A stretch of 52,626 nucleotides of DNA from Clostridia bacterium (lineage in GTDB: Bacteria; Bacillota; Clostridia; Christensenellales; CAG-138). How positions within the stretch are numbered: the stretch's first letter is position 1; every line of letters begins with the position of its first letter. A program made the translations under genes and the position numbers. This document shows positions 40,436 to 52,297 of this stretch, in pieces. The stretch spans positions 1 to 52,626 of the forward strand of contig JAFSLH010000005.1 in assembly GCA_017448545.1 (NCBI GenBank), read 5' to 3'. The notes beneath the pieces were generated by a model. That model did no database searches, was not told where the DNA came from, and saw only the letters and a list, made by a program, of their open reading frames with translations.

Positions 40436-42175
40436 ATGGAAGGAAAAGACGAAAACGGCATGATTCTTCCGTTTCGACAGGATGCGGCGTTTTTCTGCCG
40501 CTGCGCCGAACGGTATCTCGACGAAGAAGACCTTTTGCGCGCCGCGCAGTATGCGCGAAAAGCCTACGAGCTCGAACCGGACAATTTCGAATATGCGATC
40601 ACACATGCGGAAGCCCTGAACCGGATGCGCCGGTATGAGGAGAGCGTGCAGGTGCTGTTGCTGTTGCGTCCGTTCGACGAATTGCCGGAAGAAGCGTTGT
40701 TCGGTCTTGCGTCCGATTTCATGGGGCTGGAGGAGTTCGCGGCGGCGAAACAGTGCGCGGAACTCTGCCTGAATACGGCGTGTGATCAGGAATATATCGA
40801 ACGCGCCGCAGAACTGCTGGACCTATTGGACGACAAAGACGAACTGGAATATTCGATCGGACTCGAAGAGGGCGAGGATTGCAAGCTGCTCGAAGGAATC
40901 CGCGTCGCCAAAACGCTGCAGCTTTCCGGCCGGACGGGGGAAGCAATCGAAATGCTTCGTTCGATGCAGCAGCAGTACCCGGCGTCCGATATTCTCGATA
41001 TGGATTTGGCGATGCTGCTGTTTTCGGTCAAGGCGAACCAGGAAGCCGAAGCGGTACTGTTCGGCGTGCTGAAGCGGAACAGCCGGCATATCCGCGCGCA
41101 TCTTCTGATGGCGCTTCTGTACCGCGCCGAGGGCAAGCAGCGGGAAGCGCGGGAGCAGTTGGACCGCGTTATCATGGACCCGGATGCGTCGCCGGAAGAG
41201 CTCGGCTATGCCGGAACGGTCTTTATCGAGTTTGATCAGATCGACCGGGCGGTTGATTCGCTGGAACGACTCGAAGAGTTTATTCCGTATGATAAGGAAA
41301 TGCTGTATCAGCTCGGCTACTGTTATCTGAAGCAGGGCGATCGGCAGAAAGCGGAGGAGACGTATCATACGTTGAAGCTGTCCGACGAGAGCGATACGGT
41401 TGCGTCGTACTATGAAAACGCGATTCGGACAGAGCCGGCGGAATCGTTTTTGAAAAGCTGGACGCTGAACTATGAAGTTCCGACGGCGGAATACCTTGCG
41501 CGCAGGGATCGGCTGCAAACCGTAGCGCAGGCGGGCGACGATGCGATCCGGCAGGTCTGGAAGAACGATCCGTCGTTCCGCGCGCTGATCGAATGGGCGC
41601 TCTTTTCCGTGATCGTGCCGTTCCGAAAGGTAATTGTGCATATGCTGACCGTGATTCGGGACGCAGAAGCGGAACGCCTTTTGCGCCGGTTTTTGATGTC
41701 GTACATGCACGGCGACGAGGAAAAGCAGTTTGCGTTCGGCGCGCTGCTTTCGATGGAAGCGGAGCCGCCGTTCGCCCTGAACATGGGCGGGTCGTGGCAA
41801 TATGGTGCGGTCGCGCCGATGACGGTGCCGGATCGGCTGCCGCGCAGCTATTCCTACATTCTTTGGAACATTCAGCAGGCGAAGCTGCGTGCTCGCGAAG
41901 TCGACCCTGCGCAGGAAGCGCTGGTGTCCGATCATCTGCTCGACGTAGCGATGCGGATTTATATTCTGTATACCAACTCGTTTGCCGGCCGCTATCCGAA
42001 ACTGACGCCGGCGCAGGAAGAGGCGTTTTCGGCAGCGTTTCTGCTGCTTGCGGTCGGGTCCGTGGAGAATGCGGAGATTACGCCGGAAATGGTCTGCGCG
42101 TGGTACCACGTCAGCAGCCGCCGATTGGAAAACGCGCTGAAACGCATCTTCCGGCAGTTGAAGGAGGATTCATGA
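40436..42175 (+). CDS. TPR-repeat protein
   Basis: A 579-aa cytosolic protein made mostly of tetratricopeptide-like repeats. Clear examples are LLRAAQYARKAYELEPDNFE (about 32-51), the segments around 95-120 and 205-250, and MLYQLGYCYLKQGDRQKAEE (about 290-309). The last 200 residues are helical without an obvious repeat. No signal or enzyme motif is seen. It lies three bases after hslO and overlaps the methyltransferase gene, but the partner is unknown. Confidence 0.85.
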   Translation: MEGKDENGMILPFRQDAAFFCRCAERYLDEEDLLRAAQYARKAYELEPDNFEYAITHAEALNRMRRYEESVQVLLLLRPFDELPEEALFGLASDFMGLEEFAAAKQCAELCLNTACDQEYIERAAELLDLLDDKDELEYSIGLEEGEDCKLLEGIRVAKTLQLSGRTGEAIEMLRSMQQQYPASDILDMDLAMLLFSVKANQEAEAVLFGVLKRNSRHIRAHLLMALLYRAEGKQREAREQLDRVIMDPDASPEELGYAGTVFIEFDQIDRAVDSLERLEEFIPYDKEMLYQLGYCYLKQGDRQKAEETYHTLKLSDESDTVASYYENAIRTEPAESFLKSWTLNYEVPTAEYLARRDRLQTVAQAGDDAIRQVWKNDPSFRALIEWALFSVIVPFRKVIVHMLTVIRDAEAERLLRRFLMSYMHGDEEKQFAFGALLSMEAEPPFALNMGGSWQYGAVAPMTVPDRLPRSYSYILWNIQQAKLRAREVDPAQEALVSDHLLDVAMRIYILYTNSFAGRYPKLTPAQEEAFSAAFLLLAVGSVENAEITPEMVCAWYHVSSRRLENALKRIFRQLKEDS

Positions 42176-43299
42176 CCATGCGGTTTTGCGCGACGACGAA
42201 ACTCGGACTGGAATCCACCGTTGCGATCCAGTTGAAACAGCTCGGTATCGAGCCGGTTGAAACGCTCGACGCGCGCGTGCTGTTCGACGGGGATTTCGAT
42301 ACGATGGCGCGGTCGCTGCTTTGGCTGCGTACCGCAGAGCGGCTTTTGCTCGTCGTCGGCTCGTTTGAAGCGCGTTCGTTCGACGAACTGTTTGAGCAGA
42401 CCAAAGCGCTCGACTGGAAGCCGTTTTTGTCGCCGAAAACGCGGATTCACGTGAACGGCAAGAGCGCCAAGAGCACGCTGTTTTCCGTGTCCGACTGCCA
42501 GAGCATTGTGAAGAAGGCGATTGTCGAGAGTCTGAAGGCATCTTATCGTGTCGATACGATCCCCGAAACCGGAGAGGAAGTCATCGTTGAGGTCGGGATT
42601 CTGAAGGATGCGGTTACGCTCGCGCTCGATTGCTGCGGCGCCGGCCTATCCCGCCGCGGTTACCGGACCTTCAACGTCCCGGCGCCGCTGTCCGAAACGC
42701 TCGGCGCTGGCATGGTGATGCTTTCGCGGTTTTTCCCCGATACGCCGCTGATCGACCCGATGTGCGGTTCCGGCACAATCCCGATCGAGGCGGCGATGAT
42801 CGCCAACAATATCGCGCCGTCCCGCAACCGCTTGTTTTCGTCGGAAGCGTGGAAGTTTGTACCGTCCGCCGCCTTTGCGCGCGCACGGGAGGAGGCGCAT
42901 GACGCGGAACGGCACGACAAGCTCTGCATTGTCGGCAGGGACATTGATCCGCACTGTATCGATCTGTGCAAGAAGCACGCCAAAAAGGCGGGCGTGATGC
43001 TCGACTGGAAAGTCGCGGACGTTCGGGACCTTGTCCCGGAACGCGAGCGCGGCGTCATTCTTTGCAACCCGCCCTACGGCGAACGGCTGCTGGATGAGCG
43101 CGAGGTCAAGCGCCTGTACCGGCAGATGCGCGGCGTGTTCGATCGGTTTCCCGGTTGGGAAAAGAGCATCATTACGGCGATGCGCGACTTTGAAACGGTA
43201 TACGGAAAGAAAGCCGACAAACGGCGCAAGCTTTCCAACGGCGGCATGACCTGCACGGTATACCGGTACTTTGCCGAACGCCCGCAAAAGCGGGATTGA
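42172..43299 (+). CDS. THUMP-domain RNA methyltransferase (RlmL/YpsC type)
   Basis: A 375-aa predicted 23S rRNA N2-guanine methyltransferase. A ferredoxin-like and THUMP region (about 1-155, KTRIHVNGKSAKSTLFSV) is followed by the UPF0020 catalytic domain: DPMCGSGTIPIEAAMIA (about 198-214), GRDIDPHCIDLC and the catalytic NPPYGERL (about 302-309). It corresponds to YpsC of Bacillus and the N-terminal half of E. coli RlmL. GGAGG precedes the ATG, four bases inside the TPR gene. Confidence 0.93.
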   Translation: MTMRFCATTKLGLESTVAIQLKQLGIEPVETLDARVLFDGDFDTMARSLLWLRTAERLLLVVGSFEARSFDELFEQTKALDWKPFLSPKTRIHVNGKSAKSTLFSVSDCQSIVKKAIVESLKASYRVDTIPETGEEVIVEVGILKDAVTLALDCCGAGLSRRGYRTFNVPAPLSETLGAGMVMLSRFFPDTPLIDPMCGSGTIPIEAAMIANNIAPSRNRLFSSEAWKFVPSAAFARAREEAHDAERHDKLCIVGRDIDPHCIDLCKKHAKKAGVMLDWKVADVRDLVPERERGVILCNPPYGERLLDEREVKRLYRQMRGVFDRFPGWEKSIITAMRDFETVYGKKADKRRKLSNGGMTCTVYRYFAERPQKRD

Positions 43300-43335
43300 A
43301 TCACAAAAAGTTTGCTTTCCACCCTGCGATGCGCC

Positions 43336-43364
43336 TTGCATCGGGAAAAGAGGTTCGTTATAAT
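43336..43364 (+). promoter_or_regulatory. promoter of the site-2 protease gene, placing the start site at the ATG
   Basis: TTGCAT (43336-43341), 17 bp, TATAAT (43359-43364). Only six bases precede the ATG at 43371. The -35 overlaps an inverted repeat CGATGC/GCATCG (43327-43332, 43338-43343). Confidence 0.8.
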
Positions 43365-43370
43365 AACGCT

Positions 43371-44036
43371 ATGATTTGGAATCTTTCATCCCTTCTTTCC
43401 GATCCGCTGTCCGTGCTGCGGCAGCTGATGTATGTGATACCGGTCATTTTGATCAGTCTGACGCTGCACGAATGGGGGCACGCCTATGCCGCCTATCGTT
43501 GCGGCGATCCTACGGCGCGCAATCTCGGCAGAATGACGCTGAACCCGATCGCGCATATCGATCCGATCGGCTTTCTTTCACTGCTGCTTCTCGGCTTCGG
43601 CTGGGCGAAACCGGTGCCGGTCAACAGCCGCAATTTCCGGAATTACCGGGTCGGCGAAGCAGTCGTTTCGCTTGCCGGCGTTGCGATGAACTTTCTGCTT
43701 GTGGTGCTGACGTCGATTGTGTTCATCATTCTCGGCCGGACCTATCCGAAAGCGTTTTTCAACGATGCGCTGATGTCGATCCTGTCCTATTTCCTGTCGC
43801 TGAACGTGACGCTGATGGTATTCAACCTTCTGCCGATCTATCCGCTTGACGGGTATCACATCTTCGAACTGCTGTTTGCGCGCATTCTGCCGGCAAAGCT
43901 GTTCTTTTTCCTGCGCCGCTACGGCAACATTATTCTGATCGTTCTGCTGGTCGCAGGCAATCGGTTCGGGTTTTCGCCGATTACTATCGTACAGAACTGG
44001 GTCGCTTCGGTTATTACTTTCTTTATCGGGCTTTGA
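43371..44036 (+). CDS. site-2 protease family (M50) membrane protease
   Basis: A 221-aa minimal M50 metalloprotease with about five helices. The zinc motif HEWGH is at 33-37, followed by NLGRMTLNPIAHIDPIG. The second metal site is NLLPIYPLDGYHIF near 150. It has no PDZ domain and resembles YwhC/YdjF types with unknown substrates. The promoter predicts a leaderless mRNA. An in-frame start at 43296 lies upstream of the promoter in the preceding gene. scpA follows at once. Confidence 0.93.
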   Translation: MIWNLSSLLSDPLSVLRQLMYVIPVILISLTLHEWGHAYAAYRCGDPTARNLGRMTLNPIAHIDPIGFLSLLLLGFGWAKPVPVNSRNFRNYRVGEAVVSLAGVAMNFLLVVLTSIVFIILGRTYPKAFFNDALMSILSYFLSLNVTLMVFNLLPIYPLDGYHIFELLFARILPAKLFFFLRRYGNIILIVLLVAGNRFGFSPITIVQNWVASVITFFIGL

Positions 44037-44038
44037 AC

Positions 44039-44803
44039 ATGGAGGAATATCGCGTATCGCTTTCTCAGTTCGAAGGGCCGCTCGATCTGCTGCTGCACCT
44101 GATTGAGAAAGCGGAACTGAATATCGAAGACATCTTCGTTTCGGAGATCACGGCGCAGTATCTGGCGCTGATGGACGATCTTTCGGACGTGGACATGGAT
44201 CGGGCCAGCTCGTTTCTGACCGTCGCCGCGCAGCTTGTTTTGATCAAGTCGCGCAGCCTGCTGCCGCGTCCCGTTGCCGTGGAGGAGGGCGAGGAAGACC
44301 CGCAGCAGCAGCTGATCGAACAGCTCCGCGCATATAAGGCGTTCAAGGAGGTCGGCGCGGCGCTTTCGGAACGGTTTGAAGCCGAAAAGGGGACGTTTTC
44401 ACGACTGCCGGAGGACATCGTTCTGCCGCCGCAGAAGGTCGATCTGTCCAACGCGACGCTCGACAACCTGTTTGCGGCGTTCTATGCGGTACTGAACCGC
44501 GAGGAACCGGAGGAGCAGGAACCGACCGTGCGACGCGTGCGCCGGGACGTGTTTACGGTGCGCGATCGCGTGAAGCAGCTTCGGACGCGGCTGAAAGAAG
44601 GGCGTGTGCGGTTTGACGAGCTGTTCACGGATACGAGCACGCGCATGGAAAAGATCGTTACGTTTATGGCGCTGCTGGAAATGCTGGCGCACGGCGAAGC
44701 GCGCGTCACGCAGGGCGCGACGTTTGCGCCGATTTACATTCGCGCGAAGGAGCTGAAAAGCGACGACGCGGATTACACCTATATGGATGAGGAAGAGGAC
44801 TGA
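44039..44803 (+). CDS. scpA: segregation and condensation protein A
   Basis: A 254-aa kleisin of the SMC-ScpAB condensin. The N-terminal helical domain carries FEGPLDLLLHLIEKAELNIE (about 9-28) and TVAAQLVLIKSRSLLPRP. The winged-helix C-terminus binds SMC. The ATG at 44039 is chosen. A TTG two codons upstream overlaps the protease stop, and neither has a good ribosome-binding site, so translation probably depends on coupling. scpB follows with a 1-base overlap. Confidence 0.96.
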   Translation: MEEYRVSLSQFEGPLDLLLHLIEKAELNIEDIFVSEITAQYLALMDDLSDVDMDRASSFLTVAAQLVLIKSRSLLPRPVAVEEGEEDPQQQLIEQLRAYKAFKEVGAALSERFEAEKGTFSRLPEDIVLPPQKVDLSNATLDNLFAAFYAVLNREEPEEQEPTVRRVRRDVFTVRDRVKQLRTRLKEGRVRFDELFTDTSTRMEKIVTFMALLEMLAHGEARVTQGATFAPIYIRAKELKSDDADYTYMDEEED

Positions 44804-45351
44804 TGGATCGGAAACAGGCGTCCGTTGCGGAATGTTTGCTGTTTGTCGCCGGCGAGCCGGTTTTGATTACCGAGCTGGCCCGTGCGATGGAACTCGAAAC
44901 CGCGGCGGTCAGACAATTGCTGTATGAAATGGAAACCGCGTATCGGGACGAGCAGCGCGGAATTTTGCTGTTGGTGACGGACGAAACGGCGCAGATGATT
45001 TCCAACCGTGCGTATATCGACGCGGTGGAACGGCTGATCCAGCCGGAGCAGAAGCGCAGCGTTTCGCAATCCATGCTCGAAACGCTTGCAATCGTTGCCT
45101 ATCGGCAGCCGGTCACGCGCGCGGAGATCGAAAGCGTGCGCGGCGTTCGCTGCGAATATGCGATCACGCAGCTTCAGAAGCTGGATTTGATTCAGGCCGT
45201 CGGCCGCAAGGACGTGATCGGTAAGCCGATGCTGTACGGCACGACGGATACATTTTTGCGGAAATTCGGGATGCACAACCTTTCCGAACTTCCGCCGCTT
45301 GATTTGGAGTCCGCCAAGACGGACGCGGAAACGGAGATGGAAACGGTATGA
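44803..45351 (+). CDS. scpB: segregation and condensation protein B
   Basis: A 182-aa protein with tandem winged helices. LETLAIVAYRQPVTRAEIES (about 88-107) and the nearby GVRCEYAITQLQKLDLIQ are signature segments. It dimerises on ScpA in the condensin complex. It overlaps the DUF1385 gene by 4 bp. Confidence 0.96.
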   Translation: MDRKQASVAECLLFVAGEPVLITELARAMELETAAVRQLLYEMETAYRDEQRGILLLVTDETAQMISNRAYIDAVERLIQPEQKRSVSQSMLETLAIVAYRQPVTRAEIESVRGVRCEYAITQLQKLDLIQAVGRKDVIGKPMLYGTTDTFLRKFGMHNLSELPPLDLESAKTDAETEMETV

Positions 45352-46520
45352 AACAATGCACAATCGGCGGACAGGCGGTCATGGAGGGCGTTATGATGCG
45401 CTCACCCGCGGGAATGGCAATCGTCGTGCGCCGTCCGGACGGCTCGCTTGCCAAAGAGTACACCAAAACGCGCAAGCGGTTCAAAAAGGGCTCGTTCCCG
45501 ACCTGGCCGTTTGTTCGCGGTATTTACGCGTTTGTCGATTCGCTGACGAGCGGCATGGATATCGTGTCGCGTTCGGCGGAGATGCTCGGCGAGGAAGAGG
45601 AGGAAGAGCCGTCGAAGTTTGAAAAGTGGCTGTCCGACACGCTGCACGTTCCGATGATGAAAGTCGTCAAGGTCGTTGCGATCGTGTTGGCCGTTATCCT
45701 CGCGCTCGGTTTGTTTGTGTTCCTTCCGATCGGATTGGTGCAGGGACTTGAAGCGCTCGGTCGGCTGTTCGGCTGGGACTGGCTCGCGAATATGAACCTC
45801 TCGGTCAGCACGATTCTGCAGGGTCTGTTCCGGCTCGCCGCGTTTTTGCTGTACCTTTGGGGGATCTCCCGCGTGAAGGAAATCGGACGCGTGTTCATGT
45901 ACCACGGCGCTGAGCATAAGACGATCGCCTGCTACGAGTCCGAATTCGAACTGACGCCCGAAAACGCGAAGAAGTGTTCGCGGTTCCATCCGCGCTGCGG
46001 AACGAATTATCTGTTCCTTGTCATGGCGATTTCGATTCTGCTGACGACGGTGTTCACGGCGTTGATGAACCTGATTCCGGGATTCGTCGATTGGCAGAGC
46101 GTCGGTGTGAACCGATTCCTGTTCCGCGTCGCGCGGATACTGCTGATCCCTCTGATCGCCGGCGTGTCCTATGAGGTGCTGAAAGCGGCGGCTGCGAGCG
46201 ACGGAATCGTTGCGCGGATTGTGCGTGCGCCCGGTCTTGCGCTGCAGCGGCTGACGACGCGCGAACCGGATCTCGATATGCTTGAGGTGGCGATCGAATC
46301 GTTCAAGCTCGTGCTGAACCCGCCGGATCACGATCTGGTCTTTACCGAACCCGCTGCTGCGGAAAAAGCGGAGGAACCCGCTTTCGCCGAAACAATCGGC
46401 GATCCCGCGCCTGTGGAAACGGAGGATGACGCCGCGCCTGCAGAAGAATCGACCGAAGCGTCCGAGGAATCGGAACCGGGTGATTGTGAAGCGGCGAATG
46501 CAGGGGATTCGGACGAATGA
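45348..46520 (+). CDS. DUF1385-family membrane protein (YqhQ type)
   Basis: A 390-aa protein opening with the family hallmark IGGQAVMEGVMMRSP (about 6-20). Several helices follow (about 105-130, 155-170, 215-245, 255-280). The conserved cytosolic block is MYHGAEHKTIACYE (about 184-197). The last 65 residues are an acidic, Ala/Glu/Pro-rich tail, which looks disordered and is longer than usual. DUF1385 genes typically precede prmC-prfA, as here. The biochemical role is unknown. Confidence 0.92.
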   Translation: MKQCTIGGQAVMEGVMMRSPAGMAIVVRRPDGSLAKEYTKTRKRFKKGSFPTWPFVRGIYAFVDSLTSGMDIVSRSAEMLGEEEEEEPSKFEKWLSDTLHVPMMKVVKVVAIVLAVILALGLFVFLPIGLVQGLEALGRLFGWDWLANMNLSVSTILQGLFRLAAFLLYLWGISRVKEIGRVFMYHGAEHKTIACYESEFELTPENAKKCSRFHPRCGTNYLFLVMAISILLTTVFTALMNLIPGFVDWQSVGVNRFLFRVARILLIPLIAGVSYEVLKAAAASDGIVARIVRAPGLALQRLTTREPDLDMLEVAIESFKLVLNPPDHDLVFTEPAAAEKAEEPAFAETIGDPAPVETEDDAAPAEESTEASEESEPGDCEAANAGDSDE

Positions 46521-47278
46521 TCGATCCGGAATTGGTAAGGACCACGACAGCGCGCCTGAAACCGATCGCGCAGGAGGATGCAGCGCTCGAGGCGCGGTTT
46601 TTTCTCCGGCATTGCGAAACGCATCCGGCGGCGAACCGGGATGCGCTGATCGAGCGGCGACTGCAGGGCGAACCGCTGCAGTATGTGCTCGGGGATTGGG
46701 AATTCTACGGGCTGCCGATGCGAACGGACCCGCGCGCGCTGATCCCGCGGCCGGACACCGAGCTGCTCGTTGAAACCGCACTTTCGCTGCTGAAGGGCGG
46801 CGAGCGAGTGCTGGACCTCTGCTGCGGAAGCGGCTGTATCGGGATTGCGATTCGAAAGCATCGCAAAGTCTCGGTCGTTTCGGCTGACATTAGCGCGGAT
46901 GCGCTTGCGCTGACCCGCGAAAACGCCGAACGAAACGGAACAGAGATCGAAACGGTGCAGAGCGATCTGTTCGACAGAATCGGAGGAACGTTTGATCTGA
47001 TCGTTTCAAACCCGCCGTATCTGAACGCTGCGGAAATGGAATCGCTCGAACCGTCGCTGCGATACGAACCGCGGATTGCGCTGGACGGCGGCGCGGACGG
47101 ATTGGATTTCTACTGCCGGATTGCGGCAGAGTACCGGAACTGCTTGAAACCGGGCGGAACGCTGCTTCTGGAGATCGGCATGCAGGAGGCCGAAGCGGTG
47201 CAAAGCCTGTTTGCCGAGGCGGAGGTACGCTGCGATTACGGCGGAAGGCCGCGCATGGTGATGGTCAAAAACGAATGA
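46517..47278 (+). CDS. prmC: release factor glutamine methyltransferase
   Basis: A 253-aa N5-glutamine methyltransferase for the GGQ motif of release factors. The N-terminal helical domain ends near 85 (PRPDTELLVE). SAM motif I is VLDLCCGSGCIGIA, and the catalytic motif is VSNPPYLN. Its target, prfA, follows with a 4-bp overlap. Confidence 0.96.
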   Translation: MIDPELVRTTTARLKPIAQEDAALEARFFLRHCETHPAANRDALIERRLQGEPLQYVLGDWEFYGLPMRTDPRALIPRPDTELLVETALSLLKGGERVLDLCCGSGCIGIAIRKHRKVSVVSADISADALALTRENAERNGTEIETVQSDLFDRIGGTFDLIVSNPPYLNAAEMESLEPSLRYEPRIALDGGADGLDFYCRIAAEYRNCLKPGGTLLLEIGMQEAEAVQSLFAEAEVRCDYGGRPRMVMVKNE

Positions 47279-48351
47279 TTGAAAAGCTGAAAAAGTGCAA
47301 AGAACGGTATGAGGTCCTTGCGGCGGAGCTTTCGCGGCCCGACGCAATGGACGATTTTTCCGCATGGCAAAAACGAGTGAAAGAGCATGCGGAACTCGAG
47401 GAAATCGTGCAGGCGTACGACGCGTATTCCGCCGATTTACAGGAGCGCGATTCGTGCCGGGAACTTTTGAACGATCGGCTCGATCCCGATATGAAGGAAC
47501 TCGTGCTGGACGAACTGGCGGAGCTCGAAGCGCGCATTGTCTCCCATGAGGAAACGCTGAAAGCGCTGCTGCTGCCGAAGGACGAGAACGACGATAAGAA
47601 CGTGATTCTGGAGATTCGCGCAGGAACCGGCGGGGAGGAGGCCTCGCTGTTCGGCGCAGATTTGTTGCGCATGTATCTGCGATATGCGGAACGGCACGGG
47701 TTCAAGGCGGAAACGCTGTCCGAAAACATGACGGAGCTCGGCGGCGTGAAGGAGATCGTGCTTTCGCTTTCGGGGCGGCACGGCGTTTACGCGCGGCTGA
47801 AGTTTGAAAGCGGCGTGCATCGTGTGCAGCGCGTGCCGGAAACCGAATCCCAGGGGCGCATCCATACGAGCGCCGCGACCGTTGCGGTTCTCCCGGAGGT
47901 TGACGACATTCAGATCGAACTGAAGGACAGCGATTTACGAATCGATACCTACCGTTCGAGCGGTGCGGGCGGGCAGCACGTCAATAAGACGTCGTCCGCA
48001 ATCCGGATCACGCATCTGCCGACCGGCATTGTCGTCGCGTGCCAGAATGAGCGCAGCCAGCTGCAGAACAAGGAACAGGCGATGCGCATGCTGAAAAGCA
48101 AGCTATACGAACATTTTGCTTCGCAGCAGCATGCGGAGCTTGCCGATCGCAAAAAGAGCCTTGTCGGCTCCGGCGACCGGAGCGAACGGATTCGCACCTA
48201 TAATTTTCCGCAGAGCCGTGTGACGGACCATCGGATCGGAATGACGCTGTATCGTCTCGAATCGTTTCTGGACGGCGATATGGATGAACTGATCGATGCG
48301 CTGATCGTTGCAGAACGCACGGCGCAGCTTTCGGGAGGGGATGAAGCATGA
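47275..48351 (+). CDS. prfA: peptide chain release factor 1
   Basis: A 358-aa RF1 for UAA and UAG. The codon-reading tripeptide of RF1 is PET (188-190). The catalytic GGQ is at 232-234 in SSGAGGQHVNKTSSA. The lengths of the N-terminal and C-terminal domains are typical. Coupled with prmC upstream and sua5 downstream by overlaps. Confidence 0.97.
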   Translation: MIEKLKKCKERYEVLAAELSRPDAMDDFSAWQKRVKEHAELEEIVQAYDAYSADLQERDSCRELLNDRLDPDMKELVLDELAELEARIVSHEETLKALLLPKDENDDKNVILEIRAGTGGEEASLFGADLLRMYLRYAERHGFKAETLSENMTELGGVKEIVLSLSGRHGVYARLKFESGVHRVQRVPETESQGRIHTSAATVAVLPEVDDIQIELKDSDLRIDTYRSSGAGGQHVNKTSSAIRITHLPTGIVVACQNERSQLQNKEQAMRMLKSKLYEHFASQQHAELADRKKSLVGSGDRSERIRTYNFPQSRVTDHRIGMTLYRLESFLDGDMDELIDALIVAERTAQLSGGDEA

Positions 48352-49418
48352 TCACACAGGTGATATCCGCGGTAACGCAGGAGGAGGGCGGAACGACGCT
48401 CGGTGCGTCGCTGATTCGCGCGGGCGAGCTGGTCGCGTTCCCGACGGAAACGGTTTACGGACTCGGCGCAAACGGGCTCGATGGGGAAGCCGTGAATCGC
48501 ATTTTTGAAGCGAAGGGCCGGCCGAACGATAACCCGCTGATTCTGCATATCGCCAAAAAGAGCGACCTGAAGAAATTGTGGGCGCACGTGCCCGATCGCG
48601 CCTACCCGCTGATCGAAACGTTCTGGCCAGGGCCGCTCACGCTGATTTTTCATAAAGCCGACGTCGTGCCGTACGAGGTGACGGCGGGGCTGGAAACCGT
48701 CGCGGTGCGGATGCCGTCCGATCGCACGGCCCGCGCGCTGATCCGAAAGGCCGAGGTGCCGATCGCCGCGCCGAGCGCAAACCGTTCCGGTAAACCGAGC
48801 CCGACGAACGCAAAACACGTGCTCGACGATATGGACGGCCGGATTCCCCTGATCCTGGACGGCGGAGACTGCAAATACGGCGTGGAATCGACGGTGCTGT
48901 CGCTTGTCGGAGAACCGACGATCCTGCGGCCGGGCGCGATCACGCGGGAAATGCTCGAAGCCGTGATCGGGCCGGTCCGGCTTGCGGCAAGCATTCTGAA
49001 GCCGCTCGGTGAGCGGGAGGTCGCGGCGTCGCCGGGTATGAAATACAAGCATTACGCGCCGGACGCGCGCGTGATCGTAGTCGACGGCACGCCGGAAGAG
49101 ACCTCGAAGTGCGTGTTGTCGCTCTATTACGATCTGCTGGAGGAGGGAAAAACCGTAGAGGTTTTGTCCACGGCGCAGACGCAGTTCCGGTATCGCGGCA
49201 TCGCGGCGACGGAGATCGGCGACCGCGCGCACCCGGAAACGCTCTGCGCAAACCTGTTTTCCGCACTGCGGGAGGTCGGTGCACTGTGCGACGTAATTCT
49301 GGCGGAGGGCGTCGGAACAAGCGAAGAAGGGCTTGCGTATATGAACCGTCTGCTGCGCGCAGCCGGGTTTGACCGGATCGACGCGTCGGAATATAACAAA
49401 AAACAGACGAAACAATGA
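48348..49418 (+). CDS. ywlC: L-threonylcarbamoyladenylate synthase (Sua5/YwlC type)
   Basis: A 356-aa enzyme that makes threonylcarbamoyl-AMP from threonine, bicarbonate and ATP, the first step of t6A tRNA modification. The YrdC domain has FPTETVYGLGANG (about 31-43), KGRPNDNPLILHI (about 58-70) and the later segment VESTVLSL. The C-terminal Sua5 domain starts after the linker SPGMKYKHYAP (about 227-237). Coupled to prfA. The TsaD-like protein at 17,676 is a paralogue of the enzyme that uses this product. Confidence 0.96.
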   Translation: MITQVISAVTQEEGGTTLGASLIRAGELVAFPTETVYGLGANGLDGEAVNRIFEAKGRPNDNPLILHIAKKSDLKKLWAHVPDRAYPLIETFWPGPLTLIFHKADVVPYEVTAGLETVAVRMPSDRTARALIRKAEVPIAAPSANRSGKPSPTNAKHVLDDMDGRIPLILDGGDCKYGVESTVLSLVGEPTILRPGAITREMLEAVIGPVRLAASILKPLGEREVAASPGMKYKHYAPDARVIVVDGTPEETSKCVLSLYYDLLEEGKTVEVLSTAQTQFRYRGIAATEIGDRAHPETLCANLFSALREVGALCDVILAEGVGTSEEGLAYMNRLLRAAGFDRIDASEYNKKQTKQ

Positions 49419-49428
49419 ATTTGCAGAC

Positions 49429-49457
49429 TGTACAAACCTGCGCAAATTTGGTATAAT
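49429..49457 (+). promoter_or_regulatory. promoter of the V-type ATPase operon
   Basis: TGTACA (49429-49434), 17 bp, TATAAT (49452-49457) with a TGG extended -10. The leader of about 50 nt has a stem GCGGCG/CGCCGC (49472-49477, 49493-49498) just before the ribosome-binding site GGAGG. Confidence 0.8.
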
Positions 49458-49513
49458 AGACAAAGGATAACGCGGCGGACGGGGTACCGAGACGCCGCAA
49501 ACGGAGGAACTCC

Positions 49514-49821
49514 ATGCAAACGATGATGGAACGGATCGCCGAAGCGGAGCAGCAGGCGGATCGGCTGTTGGAAGAAGCGAATACGAGCGCGCGCGATCGA
49601 ATCGCGGCGGCAAAGGAAGAAGCGGAGTCGAGCTATTCGGCGTCGCAGGACTTTGAACGCGCCAAAACCGTCGAGGCGAAGGCGCTTGCCGAACGGCGCG
49701 GCGAGCAGATTGCGGCCGAAATCCTGGCCGACGTGTCCAAGGAGATCGACGCTGTCCGCACGGCAAGCGAAGCGAAGATTCCCGATGCGACGGCGTATCT
49801 TCTGGAAAGGATTGCGAAGCT

Positions 49822-49825
<4 letters not shown>
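49514..49825 (+). CDS. ntpF: V/A-type ATP synthase subunit H (peripheral stalk)
   Basis: A 103-aa, highly charged, Ala/Glu-rich helix (AEAEQQADRLLEEANTSARD; then AAKEEAESSY) of the AhaH/NtpF type. It forms the peripheral stalk with subunit E. It is first in the operon, as in Enterococcus ntp (ntpF-I-K-E). GGAGG lies six bases before the ATG, and a 4-bp overlap joins it to subunit I. Confidence 0.88.
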
Positions 49826-52285
<2,460 letters not shown>

Positions 52286-52297
52286 TCAGAGGACGGT

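Noticed and set aside
41593-42171. Upstream extension of the RNA methyltransferase frame inside the TPR gene
   Set aside because: It lies inside a confirmed gene, and GGAGG positions translation at 42172.
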